Source: Sorghum bicolor (lineage: Eukaryota; Streptophyta; Magnoliopsida; Poales; Poaceae). From it: 64,000 nucleotides of DNA. The position numbers and the translations under genes are program-made. The first letter of the stretch is position 1, and every line of letters starts with the position of its first letter. Positions 1 to 11,584 of the stretch are shown here, piece after piece. The stretch covers positions 19,577,161 to 19,641,160 of the forward strand of contig NC_012873.2 in NCBI RefSeq assembly GCF_000003195.3, given 5' to 3'. The notes under the pieces are model-generated. The model had not been told where the DNA came from. It worked only from the letters and a program-made list of their open reading frames with translations, and did no database searches.

Positions 1-328
1 ATCTAGCCTTTATCATGTCGAGCCTCCTCAATAAATGTTATTTATTTAGCAGGATCATGCACTTATTATTTTTATATCTTTATTGTAAGATGAAAACATA
101 TTTATTTTATGCCACCACAGTGAATGTACCTATGGGTTTTATGCCATGAGCATACTCACATGGGGCTTACTATTTTTAACATTTTTATTTTCTTTTCGAG
201 ATGATATGAACTTGATTAACTAAGCAAACTATTTTAAATAGCTGAAAGGAAAAAGGATAACTACCAAGTTTACCTCTTGGCACGACGTTCGGTGTTTTTA
301 AGTCCTCCGAACAGGACTCTTTGTTTTC
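1..328. other. Non-coding interior of element A
   Basis: AT-rich sequence follows the protease stop codon on the minus strand. I see no ORF, LTR end or RT motif here. In a standard Athila, RT coding would be expected next, so its absence is the main hint that element A is rearranged or non-autonomous. Confidence 0.5.
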
Positions 329-1197
329 TTAGTCGTCCTGGGATTCGCTGGATGGAGTAGTCAGTGGTTCCGGCGGCGCCTCCTCTTCGTGTATAACTAT
401 CTTCTCTCTCCACACCTGACTCGGTGCTACGGTCTCCTCAGGACAGTTTTGTTCAAGATGTATATCTTTGGACCTTATTACATCTCCTTCGTAGTCTACC
501 CATCCGTCCTTGATGATTTGCCTCCGCTGGTTGCGGTTGCGTTGTCTTCTTCTTGTCCTGACCTGCTTAGAGTTTTCAACTATATAGTTAGGGTCAGTAA
601 AACAGTGGCATACCTTCTTAGAGGGGAAGTGGATGTGGTCTTTTCCGGTTCCAATGTAGATGATGGCTTTAACGGTGCTGAGGAACGGTCTTCCAAGGAT
701 GGTGGGTGGATCATACTCGTCTTCTCCCATGTCAATGACCTGAAAATCATCTGGAGCTGAATGTATATTGGTTGTAGGGGCATGGTTCCATGCAGGAGCT
801 GATAAGTGACTGCGGCCATTATGTTGTCGTTAGATCCGGTGTCGTAGAGTATCTTCTGAAAAGAGTATCCATTGATTGTGCACTCGATGCTTGGAACACC
901 AGGGTCGTCCTTCTTGATGAGGAAATGTGACTTGAGTCGACGATCTTGACCTCTTCCGGCAAGGATCCAATGTTCTAAGTCTTTTAGACAAGACTTCTCA
1001 CCGTGTTCATCCTTTAGGTGCATCATTTGATTAGTTGTGGACCTTGACGTCTGCACCTCTTGACACAGTGTCACCCATGTTCTTCGTTTGCCTAGCAGTT
1101 CGAAGTGTGGTGTTGGCAACATCCTGCTCAGTTTGTTTGTGCTCGTAGATTCAGGTCCTTCACTTGGTGGAGTCTGGGAGTTGTAAAACTCCTTCAT
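329..1197 (-). pseudogene. Retropepsin-like aspartic protease remnant of element A
   Basis: The reading frame starting at 1197 carries the retroviral-type protease active site DTGSN at about residues 119-123 (near 829-843), preceded by a linker region. The downstream half lies in another frame from 730 to 329 and has the family motif ILGRPFL, followed by a basic RTRRRQRNRN stretch and an acidic tail ending in a stop. The two halves are joined across a frameshift with an apparent internal deletion near 750-780. The upstream 118 residues look like fused linker rather than gag. The protease would mature Gag-Pol in virus-like particles. As it stands, it cannot encode a continuous enzyme. Confidence 0.7.
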
Positions 1198-2859
1198 GTT
1201 TTGCTTGAAGTGTACCTGTTCATAGAGACAAGGCAGAGATCAAGTGCATGGGCCCTGTTGGTGGAAAACACCAACAGAACCAAAAGTGTATTTGTTCTTC
1301 TCTAACCTTAAGCATAGTGAGCAAGATAAAGTTGATGGATCATGAGTGTAGCATTTGGAATATTTGTCAGATCAGCTGGCTCAACCTAATGGAAAGATAA
1401 TCTATCTATGTATATGTCTTTTTCTTTATATCTTCCCAAAGATTGAATGTGCAACATTTTAGCTTATATGATTAGGAGTGTGGGATCACGAAGGTAGTAC
1501 TAAGAACAAAGATTAAAGGACTAAACATGTTTAATTAATTGAGTTGGTTAATCTGGAGTTATAAATCATACATGTTTGTCTCTTTATTTATGTGTATGCC
1601 AGAACCAAAGAGATGCTTATAAAAGTGATAGTTAAGTACCTTAAGGTGTTACCTTAATTGAAGAGTGATGATATAGTATCACCTTGTGGAAGCTTTCCTT
1701 TCTTAGCGGTTGTGCATCATGTTTGTGGCACCCTCCATAGATCATCTGAATGAGCTATGTCTTTCTTGTACAAATTGTTAAACTTCATGTGTCTCCTTTA
1801 TCTCCAATGAGCTTGTAGCTTAGGACTTCCCAGGTTAATATTGAAAGTTTTCCTGCAGGGATTAGTCCAACAAAATATCCCGTATCTACTATAGCATACT
1901 ATCGGCTCAAAAATCAACCTAGACACCATGTCTAATTTGATTTAGGAGGGCATTTTAACCTAAGCACCATGCTTAATTTAAAAATCCTTTGGAAGTAAGA
2001 TCATCATTCCTAAACTAAGCACCATGCTTGATTTAAGAGATAAATGAAACTACTCCAAACCTAGACATATACTAAAGCAAATAAAGGTAGCATGAGAGCA
2101 TTTATAGAGATCTACTCAAGTGGAGGTGAAGTAGTGTAATTAGTATTTAATAAATTGAGCATGTCTCAAAGGTAGGGACAACGAGCATAGCAATATGGCA
2201 AATGATGTTTTTATGTAAAGTACTCCCCCAAGCTTGAATTTTGCAAAATTCAATGTTGGATGAATTTAATTCAATGTTGTGTGATGGTTGGTTGGACATA
2301 CCTTGTGCTTGTCATTCCTCGGATCTTCTTGCTCCAATCCTAGAAAGGTTAGTGACAAGAATACCCGAAAGAATATTTCTACAATTATCTTTATATGCTC
2401 AATACACAAGGCAATGTTGCAAATAATTAGAAGTTCATGTTACGATCTGATCAGTGCTTGTTTTAGGACACTAAGCTTGTCCTTGGGAAACCATCAATTT
2501 ATATCAGCAAAGTGGTTTCTCCTCCGATGCTGACCTATATCAAGATCAACTCGACGAGATCTGCAATATTTATTATAGACATATGCATCGACAACCACCC
2601 TTTTAAAGTTTTTATAAATAGAAATAAAGAGGGGGTTGGAGATCTTAAATGTGGTGATGTTGGAGAGACCAATAGATTCGGAAGATGTTTTATATGGGCA
2701 AGGATTGGGAGAGGTATTTATGAAATAACTTCCATGCTCACTGTTGTTTCTCTCATTCTCAAACTCCAAGGATGATTCTTCATGAATGCTTAAAATTCCT
2801 CTAGGATTGTCTCTCAAGTTTGTTTTATCCATCCATTTAATGGTGATAGCACATGGATT
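1198..2859. other. Non-coding or heavily decayed interior of element A
   Basis: About 1.7 kb lies between the protease and gag remnants with no convincing ORF on either strand. It is AT-rich and contains three imperfect copies of a phrase like AAGCACCATGCTTAATTTA around 1917-2035. I recognise no domain. It probably represents degenerate gag/leader sequence or an old insertion. Confidence 0.45.
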
Positions 2860-3543
2860 TTAAATGCCCTCTAGCCATTGATATTGCTCTTCTCGATCCT
2901 CCTTGTGGTCTTGGTGACTCTTATGCATGGCATGTCTAGAGAGATTCATAGGATCATCTGGAGGTTCAAGAGAAAGAGCATAGTAGAAATTATTAAGCTC
3001 AAGGATGGGTTGGATAGCCGAATCATGGAGTTGAAATGTTTGGAAATCGGCTATTGAAACTTCCTTTTCTTGTCTGGGAGATGATTCCTTCTCTATCTCT
3101 AAGATTTTTCTATGAAGACTAGTACAAGAAGGATGTCCACAAATGAAGACATACCTTCCTTTACTAATAGATAAAGAAAGAAAGACTATACCAAAGGTTA
3201 TATGATTAAAACCAATATGAAAATATCGAGAAAAAACATGGTCTTGTAGGGCTAGGTTTAAACCAGAATTTATAGAAAGATTAACAGATTCTCTAGGTGT
3301 AGTTAAAAGTGTATTATCTTCTTTATTAAAAGATAGGACCTCGGCTATAGAAAAGGGTTGGTTTTGACCTATTGCAATCAACTCCAGACACAGATCATAA
3401 TTAGGTGCAGGACTTCTTGACTCCCATGGTCTATGGCTGGTCTCCGAAGGTGCAAAGAATTCAATAATAGGTATGGAATTTAAGTTATCCATAAAGATAA
3501 AAATAAAAAGATAAAAGAATAAAAGTATAAAAGTATAATACAA
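2860..3543 (-). pseudogene. Athila-type gag remnant (N-terminal part) of element A
   Basis: The first ATG of the real protein is probably the internal methionine of MDNLNSIPIIEFFAPSET. The upstream residues translate AT-rich leader. The motif FAPSETSHRPWESRSP and the following LIAIGQNQPFS match, in order and spacing, FATPSETDLLPWESSQP and LIAMIQNLSFS at the start of the Athila-2 gag (39648 downward). After about 70 residues the similarity is lost and the reading frame runs into unrelated sequence, so most of the gag core is deleted or rearranged. Tat-1 is inserted just upstream of the start. Confidence 0.7.
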
Positions 3544-3544
3544 G

Positions 3545-4580
3545 TGTCGAGGGTATCAACAAGGGGTACCCTCACCAACGCGAATAACGAAACCATCCGT
3601 ACGTAAAACTAGCGCCTCGATTCGACGCTCCGTCCGCACACACGCACGACCATCGATGACCGTAGCCTTGAAGACGGAAATAGCGTCGAGCGAATCAGTC
3701 AGGCGTCGAGCTCTGGTCAACGTCGAATACGGAACCGGCTCTCGCAAATCGGGAGGCGTTGGGCGCAAGGACGCTGCCGCCGCCTAACGCGCGCACGCGG
3801 GCCGGGGCATTAAATGCGCCTGGTGCCTCCCCACCTAACACATGGGTCACGGGGGGCGTGATAGAAGAACAGGCACTTGTCCCATCGATCTTTTTGCAGC
3901 CTTCCCCACCAAACGGCCCAAGGCGTGTCAAGACGTGGGAAACAGAGACGGAGTGTCTAATCAAGACCCCCTCGAGATGGCCAAAGTCAGCGCTTCAACA
4001 TCAGGACGTCGTACGGCGTCCGACCCTCGACCAGATAGAGACCCATCCAGGAGACAAGTCGGGCGTCGACTGACCACATCCCAACTACACCGCCGGATTT
4101 GCCGTCGGGTCGTACGAGCGTACATCAGGCAAACGAATCCAGGACGGCGTGCAGAACGGAATGCAAGGGCACGCGTAATCATCACCAGGCTATTAAGACG
4201 GGACGACTCGAGGCCATGACGGTACGGAAGCCTCGAGTAGGTCAGCGCTCCATACTGCTATCGACTCCTATTCTGATGCCTATACATGTACCCTGGGTCT
4301 CTCCTTGGGACTATAAAAGGAGGAACTCAGGAATAGAACAAAAAAAACAAGACCACGCTCACACATAGTAGAGCACGACACTTCACACCACGCTTGTATT
4401 CACCCCTGTACAAGCACCTAGGTGCAAGATAATACAAACTCTCTCCCCCCCGCTGGACGTAGGGCCTTCTCTTGCCCGAACCAGGATAAATCTCTGTGTC
4501 TTCTTGCATCACCATCCGAGAAAGGGAGCACGCATACAAATTTACTCGTTGGTGTGACCCCCCGGGGGAAAACGCCGACA
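3545..4580 (+). repeat. Tat-1 5' LTR
   Basis: The LTR starts TGTCGAGGGTATC and ends GAAAACGCCGACA. It is almost identical to 16887-17924. A TATA box lies at 4311-4320, so U3 is about 790 bp and R/U5 about 240 bp. A short A-run follows the TATA box, and a run of C lies near 4445. ORFs predicted inside the LTR occur in the same way in both LTRs and look like chance frames in GC-rich DNA. Confidence 0.95.
4311..4320 (+). promoter_or_regulatory. TATA box of Tat-1 5' LTR
   Basis: The sequence CTATAAAAGG matches a canonical plant TATA box and is repeated in the 3' LTR at 17652-17661. It is the likely core promoter for the genomic RNA, with transcription starting about 30 bp downstream. Confidence 0.75.
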
Positions 4581-4582
4581 GT

Positions 4583-4600
4583 TGGCGCGCCAGGTAGGGG
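4583..4600 (+). other. Primer binding site of Tat-1
   Basis: The sequence TGGCGCGCCAGGTAGGGG begins two bases after the 5' LTR and opens with TGG, the complement of a tRNA CCA end. It contains the palindrome GGCGCGCC. I do not assign the tRNA isoacceptor with confidence; it is not the initiator-Met or Asp type used by the other elements here. Confidence 0.75.
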
Positions 4601-4638
4601 TCCTGCGTGTTTTTCATCGATTTCCCACTCCTTTCCGG

Positions 4639-7600
4639 ATGGCTACTCTTGCCTCGCCGTTTCCGCGCTCCACGGTGATTTGGTTTGGGAGTCTCGAGTT
4701 CATGTCTACGGGCTCCGACTACGACATGATCTTGCTCTCAGTCAAAGGACCAGGAGGAGCCCGCGTTACGCCAGCACGGTTGAAGGCCCCGAGACGCCCT
4801 CACCACCACGCCTCCCCGCCTAAGAAGAGGCGCGGACAGCACCACCGCGGCCCCTCTGCTTCAGCACGACCAACAACTCGTGCGAGGCAGGACGTAGGCC
4901 ACAAGTCGGCAGCACCGTGTGACGGAGCAACAAACGCGACGACTCAGCACCGCGCGACGACGGGAGGGGACGCGTCTCGCGCGCTCTCCCCCACCGCTGC
5001 TAGGCTACTTCCACACGGGTTGTTCACTCCAAGAGCGGCACTGCCGTTTGGATTGGACAACGTCGCGGCGTCGCTCGCCAGGGCGATATGCCCAAACGCC
5101 CAGACGTACGTAGAAAGACCAATGGTCCTCCCACGTAGCTCTGAAGCGCGGCGGCCGGCGTCCGAGCTGCCGGACCTTTCCCGAGTACGAGGCCTCCGTC
5201 GTCGAGGCCCCGGACGATACTCGATCACCTCCCTCAGGCAACGATTGCTGGAGGAAGGACGTGGGTGTTTCTACGCCGCCAAACCGGACTCCGACTCCGA
5301 GACAGATAGCTATGACCCTACGAGGGAATGCTATCACATCGATGGGGCGGTAGAAACTACTGACGAGACACGGGATGCTACTACGGGTGGTCGAGCCCCC
5401 GCGACGCGAGAAGACCCCAGGACGCCTGGGAACGACGGACAGGTCGACCCCCCTCCTCAGGAAGACAGAACCGCGCAGCTCGCGCAGCTGCGGGAGCTCA
5501 AGATGAAGCTCGACGAAGACCACGAGCGCCTCGTCCTGCTCGAGCAAATCCTCGAGCAAGACCTGCCCTACCCGCCGGGCGGAAGTGTCCGCAGACGCGC
5601 TCGAGAGGTACATCGACAGATCGTCGGCGACGCAGAGCCAGAGCAACCTGTCAACCGTTTCCCTCGAGCAGGCCAGAATGTAGTAGCAGCGACGATGCTG
5701 CTACGTAACATGCCAGAGCCATCGAATTCCCAGGCCCGACGCATTCGAGATGAGGTACAGACATTGCTCCAGGTGGCGGCGGTTCAACAAGCCGAAAGTT
5801 CGGCATCTCGACGACGAGGAGCTGCCACAGAGAAGCGCGACGAACAGCCTCTAAACGAAGAGGAGGTGTCGGTCCATCAACAACCTCCCCCTCGAGGTAG
5901 AAAGACCGCTCTCATCCTCCCCGTCGACAATCAACGTCGACACGACGCGCGGCACGACATCAAAGAAAATCGACGCCGCCGGCACGGAGACGCGGAAGAG
6001 CGCGGTTACAGCGCGCATCGCGGTGGGAGATACGACAGCGACGAGGACCGGGTGGCCCCCGAGCCACCAGGCCCACGGGTGTTCAGCAGGGCGATCCGCA
6101 GCACGCCCCTGCCCAATCCATTTCGACCCCCGACCAGCATCGCGAAGTACAATGGAGAGACCAAACCAGAGTTGTGGCTGGCCGACTTCAGGCTGGCCTG
6201 TCAGCTAGGTGGCGCTCGAGGTGATGATCGAGCCATCATCAGACAGCTACCCCTTTTCCTCTCCGACACCGCCCATCGATGGCTCGAGGAACTCCCTGCC
6301 AATCAGATCCACAACTGGGTTGATCTGGTCAGAGTCTTCGAGGGTAACTTCAAAGGGACCTACATACGGCCAGGGAACTCGTGGGACCTCAGCAAGTGCA
6401 AGCAGAAGTCAGGAGAAACTCTTCGGGAGTATGCTCGACGCTTCTCGAAGCAGCGCACTGAGCTGCCGCACATCCCTGACCACGACGTCATCTTGGCGTT
6501 TGTCTCGGGCACCACCAGTCGAGACTTGGTGCGGGAATTAGGTCGCAATCGACCTCAGACCGTCGACGAGCTGATGGACGTAGTAGCCAACTATGCGGCA
6601 GGGGAGGAGGCAGTCGGCGCCTTCTTTAGCTCAGAAGGAAGAAAAGGCAAGCAGCCCGTCGACGAAGATGGGACCCCCAGTCGAGGCCTCAAGAAAAATA
6701 AAAAGAAGCAGAAAGTGCGGCAGTTCCACCGGGAAGATTCCGATGACAACCTTGTCGCCGCCATGGATCGAAAGAAGCCTCGAGGCCCTCCGGATGGAGG
6801 CATCTTTGACAAGATGTTGGAGGAGCCGTGCCGTTACCATAAGGGAGGCGCCAACCACAAGCTCAAGGACTGTCGTATGTTGAGAAAGCATTTCGACGGT
6901 CTGGGGTTCAAAAAAGATACGCGTGATGACTCCAAGAAAGAGAAGGGTGGCAGCAAGGAGGACAACAAAGATGACGACGGCTTCCGCGCCGTCCACGACT
7001 GCTACATGATCTATGGCGGGCCCTCGACTCAATTAACCATGAGGCAGCGCAAAAGGGAGCGTCGCGAAGTCTTTGCGGCAAGAATGGCGGTGCCCCAGTA
7101 CCTTAGCTGGTCAAGCACTCCTATCACTTTCGACCGAGAGGACCACCCCGACAAGGTAGTCGCACCAGGCGTCTACCCGCTCGTCGTCGACCCCATCATC
7201 GTCAACACCCGACTCTCGAAAGTGCTGATGGATGGTGGCAGCAGCCTCAACATCATCTACCTCGAGACCCTCGACCTCCTCGGCATCGATAGAGGACGCC
7301 TCCAGCCAAGCGCCGGCAGTTTCCATGGCGTCATGCCAGGGAAAAAGGCACTGCCAGTAGGTCGAATTGACCTACCGGTCTGCTTCGGCACAGCGGCCAA
7401 CTTCAGGAAGGAGACCCTCACCTTTGAGGTGGTTGGGTTCCGAGGCACGTACCACGCCATCATCGGGCGCCCGGGCTACGCCAAGTTCATGGCTATACCC
7501 AACTACACCTACTTGAAGCTGAAGATGCCCGGTCCCAAAGGCGTCATCACTGTCAGTTCCTCCTTCGAGCACGCGTACGAGTGCGACGTCGAGTGCGTCG

Positions 7601-10600
7601 AGTACGGGGAGGCGGTCGAGAGCTCCACCGAGCTCGTTGCAAAGCTCGAGGCCATGGCCGCTGAGGCTCCAGAGCCTAAGCGTCATGCGGGCAGCTTCGA
7701 GGCGGCGGAAGGAACCAAGAAGATCCCGCTCGACCCCAACAACTCCGACGGCAAAGTGCTGACGATCAGCACCGACCTCGACCCCAAATAGGAAGCCGTG
7801 CTCGTCGACTTTCTCCGTGCAAATGCTGATATGTTTGCATGGAGTCCCTCGGACATGCCAGGCATACCGAGGGAAGTCGCCGAGCACTCCTTGGAGATTC
7901 GAGCCGGTTCCAAGCCAGTGAAACAGCGGTTGCGCCGATTCGATGTGGAGAAGCGCAAGATCATTGGCGAGGAAGTCCACAAGCTTTTGACGGCCGGATT
8001 CATCAAGGAGGTTCATCATCCTGACTGGTTAGCAAACCCTGTATTAGTTAAGAAAAAGAATGGGAAAATGAGGATGTGTGTCGATTATACTAGTCTGAAT
8101 AAAGCATGTCCAAAAGTTCCCTTTCCATTGCCACGCATTGATCAGATTGTCGATTCTACCGCGGGATGTGAAACCCTTTCTTTCCTTGATGCATATTCTG
8201 GTTACCACCAAATAAAAATGAAGGAGTCCGACCAGCTCGCGACCTCTTTCATCACGCCTTTTGGGATGTATTGCTACGTGACCATGCCATTTGGGCTTCG
8301 AAACGTGGGAGCCACGTAACAACGTTGCATGCTCCACGTATTTGGCGAACATATAGGGTCAACGGTCGAGGCCTACGTCGACGACATTGTCGTCAAGTCA
8401 AAGCGACGAGGAGACCTGATCCAGGACCTCGAGATTGCCTTTAGCTGTCTACGCACCAGCCGGATCAAGCTCAATCCCGAGAAGTGCGTTTTCGGTGTGC
8501 CTCGAGGCATGCTCCTAGGATACATCGTTTCGCAGCGCGGCATCGAGGCCAACCCCGAGAAAGTCTCGGCTATCACGAAAATGGGGCCGATCCGAGACAT
8601 CAAGGGTGTACAGAGAGTCACGGGGTGCCTGGCGGCTCTGAGCCGTTTCATCTCGAGACTAGGAGAAAAGGCATTACCATTATATCGACTCCTAAAGAAG
8701 GTCGAGCGCTTTTCTTGGACCCCCGAGGCCGAGGAAGCACTCGAAAGGCTGAAGAAGACGCTGACCTCGGCACTAGTCCTGGTTCCACCTGAACCTGCAG
8801 AGCCGCTGCTCCTCTACGTCGCGTCGATGACCCAGGTCGTCAGCGAGGCGGTGGTGGTCGAGAGGCAGGAGGAGGGACATGCGCTACCAGTTCAGAGGCC
8901 AGTATATTTCATCAGCGAGGTGCTTTCGGAGACCAAAGCACGTTATCCCCAAATCCAGAAGCTGATTTATGCCGTAATCCTTGCCCGTCGCAAGCTGCAG
9001 CATTACTTCCTTGGCCACCCCATCACGGTGGTCTCGTCTTTTCCTTTAGGCGAAATAATCCAGAGCAAAGAAGCCACGGGAAGAATAGCAAAATGGTCGG
9101 TCGAGCTCATGAGTGAGACTCTCACTTATGCGCCTCGCAAGGCCATCAAATCGCAGGCCCTGGTAGACTTCATCGCAGAATGGACGGACACCCAGCTCCC
9201 CCCGACCCAGGTCCAGGCGGAACTATGGACGATGTATTTCGATGGGTCACTCATGAAAACTGGAGCCGGAGCCGGCCTGCTGTTCATCTCACCCTTGGGC
9301 GTCCACATGAGGTACGTAATCAGGATTCATTTTGCCGCATCTAACAATGTCGCAGAATATGAGGCCCTCGTCAACGGTCTCAAGATCGCTATCGAGTTAG
9401 GAGTCCGACGCCTCGACGTCCGAGGTGACTCCCAACTCGTCATCGACCAAGTAATGAAAACCTCGAGCTGCCACGACCCAAAAATGGAAGCGTACTGCAA
9501 AGAGGTCCGTCGACTCGAGGACAGGTTCCACGGTCTCGAGCTTGTCCATATCGCTCGACGCTACAACGAGGCAGCCGACGAACTCGCCAAGATCGCATCG
9601 ACCAGAGGCACGGTGCCGCCTGATGCATTCTCAAAAGATCTTCACGAGCCATCCGTCGACCTAGGCATGGGGGCTGGCGTCGACGCCACCACCGCCCAAC
9701 CAACCAATGCTGTCGATACGCTCTTGATGGTGGAAGAGATGATGGAGGTTGAACGACGACCAGGTCGACCATTCGATTGGCGCACACCGTTCCTCGACTG
9801 CCTTATCCGCGGCGAGTTGCTAGAAGACAGGTCAGAAGCTCGTCGTATCGCTCGACGGGCCAAATCATATGTGATCTATGGCGAAGACAACGAGCTATAT
9901 CGACGGAGCCCGACGGGGGTCTTACAACGTTGCATCACCGTGGAAGAAGGCCGAAAACTCCTCGATGACCTGCACTCGGGGGCTTGCGGTCACCACGCCG
10001 CTCCACGGACCCTTGTAGGGAATGCTTTTCGACAAGGCTTCTACTGGCCAACGGCCGTGGCGGACGCCATCGAGCTCGTACGATCATGTCACGGGTGTCA
10101 GTTCTACGCCAAGCAGACGCATCTGCCTGCCCACGCTCTTCAGATGATCCCCATTACCTGGTCGTTTGCGGTGTGGGGGCTCGATTTAGTAGGACCTCTA
10201 CAAAAGGCGAAAGGAGGATTCACCCATTTGCTGGTGGCCATTGACAAGTTCTCCAAATGGATCGAGGCTCGACCCATCACCAACATCCGCTCCGAGCAGG
10301 CCGTCCTTTTCTTCACCGACATCATCCATCGGTTTGGGATCCCCAATGTCATCATCACCGACAACGGCACCCAGTTCACCGGCAAAAAGTTCTTGGACTT
10401 CTGCGATCGGCATCGCATCCGTGTGAACTGGTCTGCAGTAGCCCACCCTCGAACTAACGGCCAAGTCGAGCGTGCCAACGGCATGATTTTGCAAGGACTC
10501 AAGCCAAGGATCTACAATCGATTGAAGAAATTCGGCAAGAAATGGGTCGAGGAGCTTTCCTCAGTCCTATGGAGCCTTAGGACAACACCAAGCAGGGCCA

Positions 10601-11019
10601 CAAAATACACCCCGTTCTTCATGATCTATGGCTCTGAGGCTATCCTCCCCACAGACCTCGAGTATGGGTCACCTCGACTCAAGGCCTACAACGAGCAATC
10701 GAACAAAGAGACTCAAGAAAACGCGGTCGACCAACATGAGGAGGCTAGAGACATGGCCCTCCTCAACTCTGCCAGATATCAGCAAAGGCTTCGACGCTAC
10801 CACGACAAGCATGTGCGCAAGAGGGACCTCAACGTGGGCGACCTAGTCCTACGATGCCGGCAAAGCAATCAGGGACGCCACAAGCTGACTCCGCCTTGGG
10901 AAGGTCCGTACGTGGTGGCCGAGGTCCTGAAGCCGGGAACGTACAAGCTGGCGGACGAAAACGGGGCAATCTTCACCAACGCATGGAACATCGAACAGCT
11001 ACGTCGATTCTACCCCTAG
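4639..11019 (+). pseudogene. gag-pol: Tat-1 gag-pol polyprotein, nearly intact (two in-frame stops)
   Basis: I chose ATG 4639 (MATLASPFPRST) because the frame upstream overlaps the PBS. One frame of about 2126 codons is broken only by TAG at 7789-7791 (likely from CAG) and TAA at 8317-8319 (likely from TAC). Domains in order: a basic, proline- and arginine-rich N terminus; the retrotransposon gag domain (about 6110-6620); a C-H-H-C knuckle CRYHKGGANHKLKDC (near 6829); a protease with DGGSS (7231); RT with YVDD (8374-8385); a degenerate Ty3 RNase H; an archaeal-type RNase H with YFDGS (near 9238), NNVAEYEAL and GDSQL; and integrase with the HHCC zinc finger and catalytic D (near 10182), D (near 10360) and E (near 10468). 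It makes virus-like particles, copies the RNA and integrates the cDNA. No chromodomain is seen. The protein is probably non-functional without readthrough. Confidence 0.92.
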
Positions 11020-11584
11020 AAGTTCTAAACTTATGTTCCTGCTTATGTTTTGTACCAAGACTTTGTAAACGAATGAATGAATAAATAAAGTCCTTCCCTC
11101 GAAACAATTCTTCTTTCTTTGTGCCGAGAAGATTAATAAGTCACGATCTCGACGTTAAAAGGGGGCACCGACTATGACCCATCATAGTCAGCACCCCCTC
11201 GGGGGCTACCAGGGGGACGACCCCCCCCCCCGAGTATCGAAAAAACCAAGAAGTTTTATTTTCTTACGTAGCAAACCTTGCACGGTTCAAGTAGCTAAGG
11301 CGCCTCGAGCCCCTCAAAGGCCGAGGGACAACGAGCTGGAGAACTCCTACGCCCCCGGGCTATGGAAACTCTACTCACTTCCCCACCATTGAAGTGATCG
11401 AGGTGGTCTTTTATGAAAAATCGAGTAAGGGATACAAACGTAGGCGCAAAGAGAAACGAAAGCATCAAGCGGAAAGACAAAATAAGCATTTAACAATTAC
11501 GAAAGTGATACAGCATCAGTTACCCACAGAATTAACAAAGTATCGTACAAGGGGCCTCAGGCGCCCTGAGCAGGCTCGCAGGCC
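11020..11584. other. Convergent spacer of Tat-1 (pol 3' end against antisense gene 3' end)
   Basis: This stretch separates the pol stop codon from the presumed end of the antisense gene. It contains AATGAATGAATAAATAAAG (11071-11089), which could serve as a plant polyadenylation signal for a short pol transcript. It also holds the hairpin at 11161-11198, a copy of the PPT-like 11-mer TCGGGGGCTAC at 11199-11209 and a run of C at 11221-11232. No protein-coding potential is recognised. Confidence 0.6.
11161..11198. repeat. Imperfect hairpin between convergent Tat-1 genes
   Basis: The arms 11161-11177 and 11182-11198 pair at 14 of 17 positions around a CCCA loop. The stem includes GACTATGA against TCATAGTC and five G:C pairs at the base. 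Its place at the convergent 3' ends suggests a terminator or RNA-stability structure. That is inference. Confidence 0.7.

Noticed and set aside
389..760. Plus-strand 123-codon ORF with hydrophobic stretches
   Set aside because: It is the complement of the protease remnant, and the minus strand carries the family motifs.
3759..4219. ORFs of 89-132 codons within the Tat-1 LTRs (also 17101-17582)
   Set aside because: They occur identically by position in both LTRs, overlap on both strands and precede the LTR TATA box. No domain is seen.
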